Below are positions 63,386 through 64,000 of a DNA stretch of 64,000 bases, one piece after another. The stretch's first letter is position 1; each line of letters opens with the position of its first letter. A program made the translations under genes and the position numbers. The stretch is from Methanoregulaceae archaeon (lineage in GTDB: Archaea; Halobacteriota; Methanomicrobia; Methanomicrobiales; Methanospirillaceae): positions 26,006 to 90,005 of the forward strand of contig JAJFVA010000035.1 of the NCBI GenBank assembly GCA_021371995.1, in the 5' to 3' direction. The notes under the pieces were generated by a model. It did no database searches. It was given only the letters and a program-made list of their open reading frames with translations, and had not been told where the DNA came from.

Positions 63386-64000
63386 TCAGCAGACGATCTT
63401 CCCGTTCAGGGCATGGATTACGGACACCCGGTCCATGGCTTCCCTGATGAGGCCTTCCATCCCCAGTGCAGCCTCGGCTTCCTGGATCTCTTCGGAACAT
63501 GCAGCAGTTGCCGGGGTTTTTGGCACCGCCCGGCACCCGAGGTCCCCCTGTTTTGTCTCAAATGTCCCGATCTTCCGGGCGATACGGACCACCTCCTCCT
63601 TGTCAAAACCGATGAGAGGCCTGAGTACCGGCACCGTTGCTGCCTCTGCTATGGTCGCCATGTTGGTCAGGGTCTGTGAGGCAACCTGCCCAAGGTTGTC
63701 ACCAGTGACCAGCGCCTCGAAGTGGCGATCTTTTATGATCACGCTCCCGAGACCTAACATGAATCGTTTACAAAGCACACACCGGTACCGGGCCGGCCCG
63801 GTTTTGGTGACAGCATCGTAGAATGCTTCGGCGTCTACAACCAGCAGTTCCATCGGAAACCCGGCACACCAGGTCGAGAGGACTGCATGATGCCGTTCAG
63901 CGGTCGCCCGCACATCGCTCCCTGCATATCTCCCTCCATCAATATGGAGCGATGCCATCTCGCACCCTCTCTTCATCATGAGCCAGGTTGCAACGGGGGA
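63386..64000 (-). CDS. thiI: tRNA 4-thiouridine synthase ThiI, 3' part (continues past the window edge)
   Basis: The C-terminal about 205 residues of ThiI. At the edge the minus strand reads SPVATWLMMKRGCEMASLH, the second half of the ATP pyrophosphatase PP-loop (the preceding SGG-D part lies beyond 64000), followed by RYRCVLCKRFMLGLG and VTGDNLGQVASQTLTNM. No rhodanese domain is present, as usual in archaea. It sulfurates U8 of tRNA and may also serve thiamine synthesis. About 155 bases without a gene lie between it and the NERD-CAP gene. Confidence 0.93.
   Translation of the reverse strand, partial: SPVATWLMMKRGCEMASLHIDGGRYAGSDVRATAERHHAVLSTWCAGFPMELLVVDAEAFYDAVTKTGPARYRCVLCKRFMLGLGSVIIKDRHFEALVTGDNLGQVASQTLTNMATIAEAATVPVLRPLIGFDKEEVVRIARKIGTFETKQGDLGCRAVPKTPATAACSEEIQEAEAALGMEGLIREAMDRVSVIHALNGKIVC

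Noticed and set aside
1..64000. CRISPR arrays, insertion sequences, integrase genes or attachment sites
   Set aside because: No regularly spaced repeats, transposase or integrase motifs were seen, and the one tRNA gene has no integrase or 3' repeat beside it.

Overview
The window reads as a chromosomal segment of a hydrogenotrophic, formate-using methanogenic archaeon, most probably of the order Methanomicrobiales (inference from gene content; no species is claimed). The evidence is two methanogenesis marker genes (mtxX/Mmp4 and the Mmp2 AIR-synthase-like protein), an F430 biosynthesis amidase (cfbB), a methanopterin enzyme (mptE), Sep-tRNA:Cys-tRNA synthase, an FdhC-type formate transporter, an archaeal histone, archaeal-type SAM synthetase, RFC large subunit, family B DNA polymerase, archaemetzincin, and TATA boxes close upstream of many starts. 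No rRNA, CRISPR array, insertion sequence or prophage was seen. Coding density is high and the region looks like core chromosome rather than an island.

Layout. 1-2.9 kb: an ABC importer of the NMT1/SsuABC type whose binding protein has its two lobes in swapped order. 2.9-9.6 kb: ribosomal protein L10e, then a tight run fumAB-korDABC-sucCD, i.e. fumarate to malate hydration plus the succinate to 2-oxoglutarate arm of a partial reductive TCA pathway; a malate dehydrogenase lies at 50.6 kb. 9.8-18.3 kb: a zinc-ribbon protein, an O-methyltransferase-like protein, SAM synthetase, hisG-hisA-hisB, a HEAT protein, a histone and the two methanogenesis marker genes. 18.3-26.7 kb: RFC large subunit, UPF0146, archaemetzincin, then on the minus strand dtdA-ftsZ-secE-spt5-rpl11-rpl1-rplP0-rpl12. 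26.7-30.4 kb: a 58-residue protein coupled to two consecutive moeA genes, the second with a fused periplasmic-binding-type domain. 30.4-39.9 kb: SLOG-like protein, aldehyde dehydrogenase, ileS, a Thg1-like protein, PRC-barrel protein, site-2 protease with CBS domains, a radical SAM protein and mptE. 39.8-48.1 kb: an RCK-DHH phosphoesterase, tRNA-Lys(CTT), a 2-TM potassium channel, two RDD proteins, a tiny Cys-repeat protein, ilvD and cfbB. 48.1-57.6 kb: polB, mdh, pyrD-pyrK, fdhC, a membrane OB-fold protein, a 59-residue helical protein coupled to SepCysS, and a GATase-dph6 pair. 57.7-64 kb: PEBP protein, msrA, two uncharacterised proteins, an N-formylglutamate amidohydrolase-like protein, a DUF1848-like protein, a NERD-TM-CAP fusion and the 3' part of thiI.

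The observations most worth a second look are the circularly permuted ABC binding protein; two genes (dtdA and the second moeA) that appear to start at CTG; two short genes below usual annotation cut-offs, each coupled to a known gene (moeA and SepCysS); the GATase overlapping dph6; the NERD-TM-CAP fusion; and a perfect 19-bp dyad in front of the rpl11 operon.
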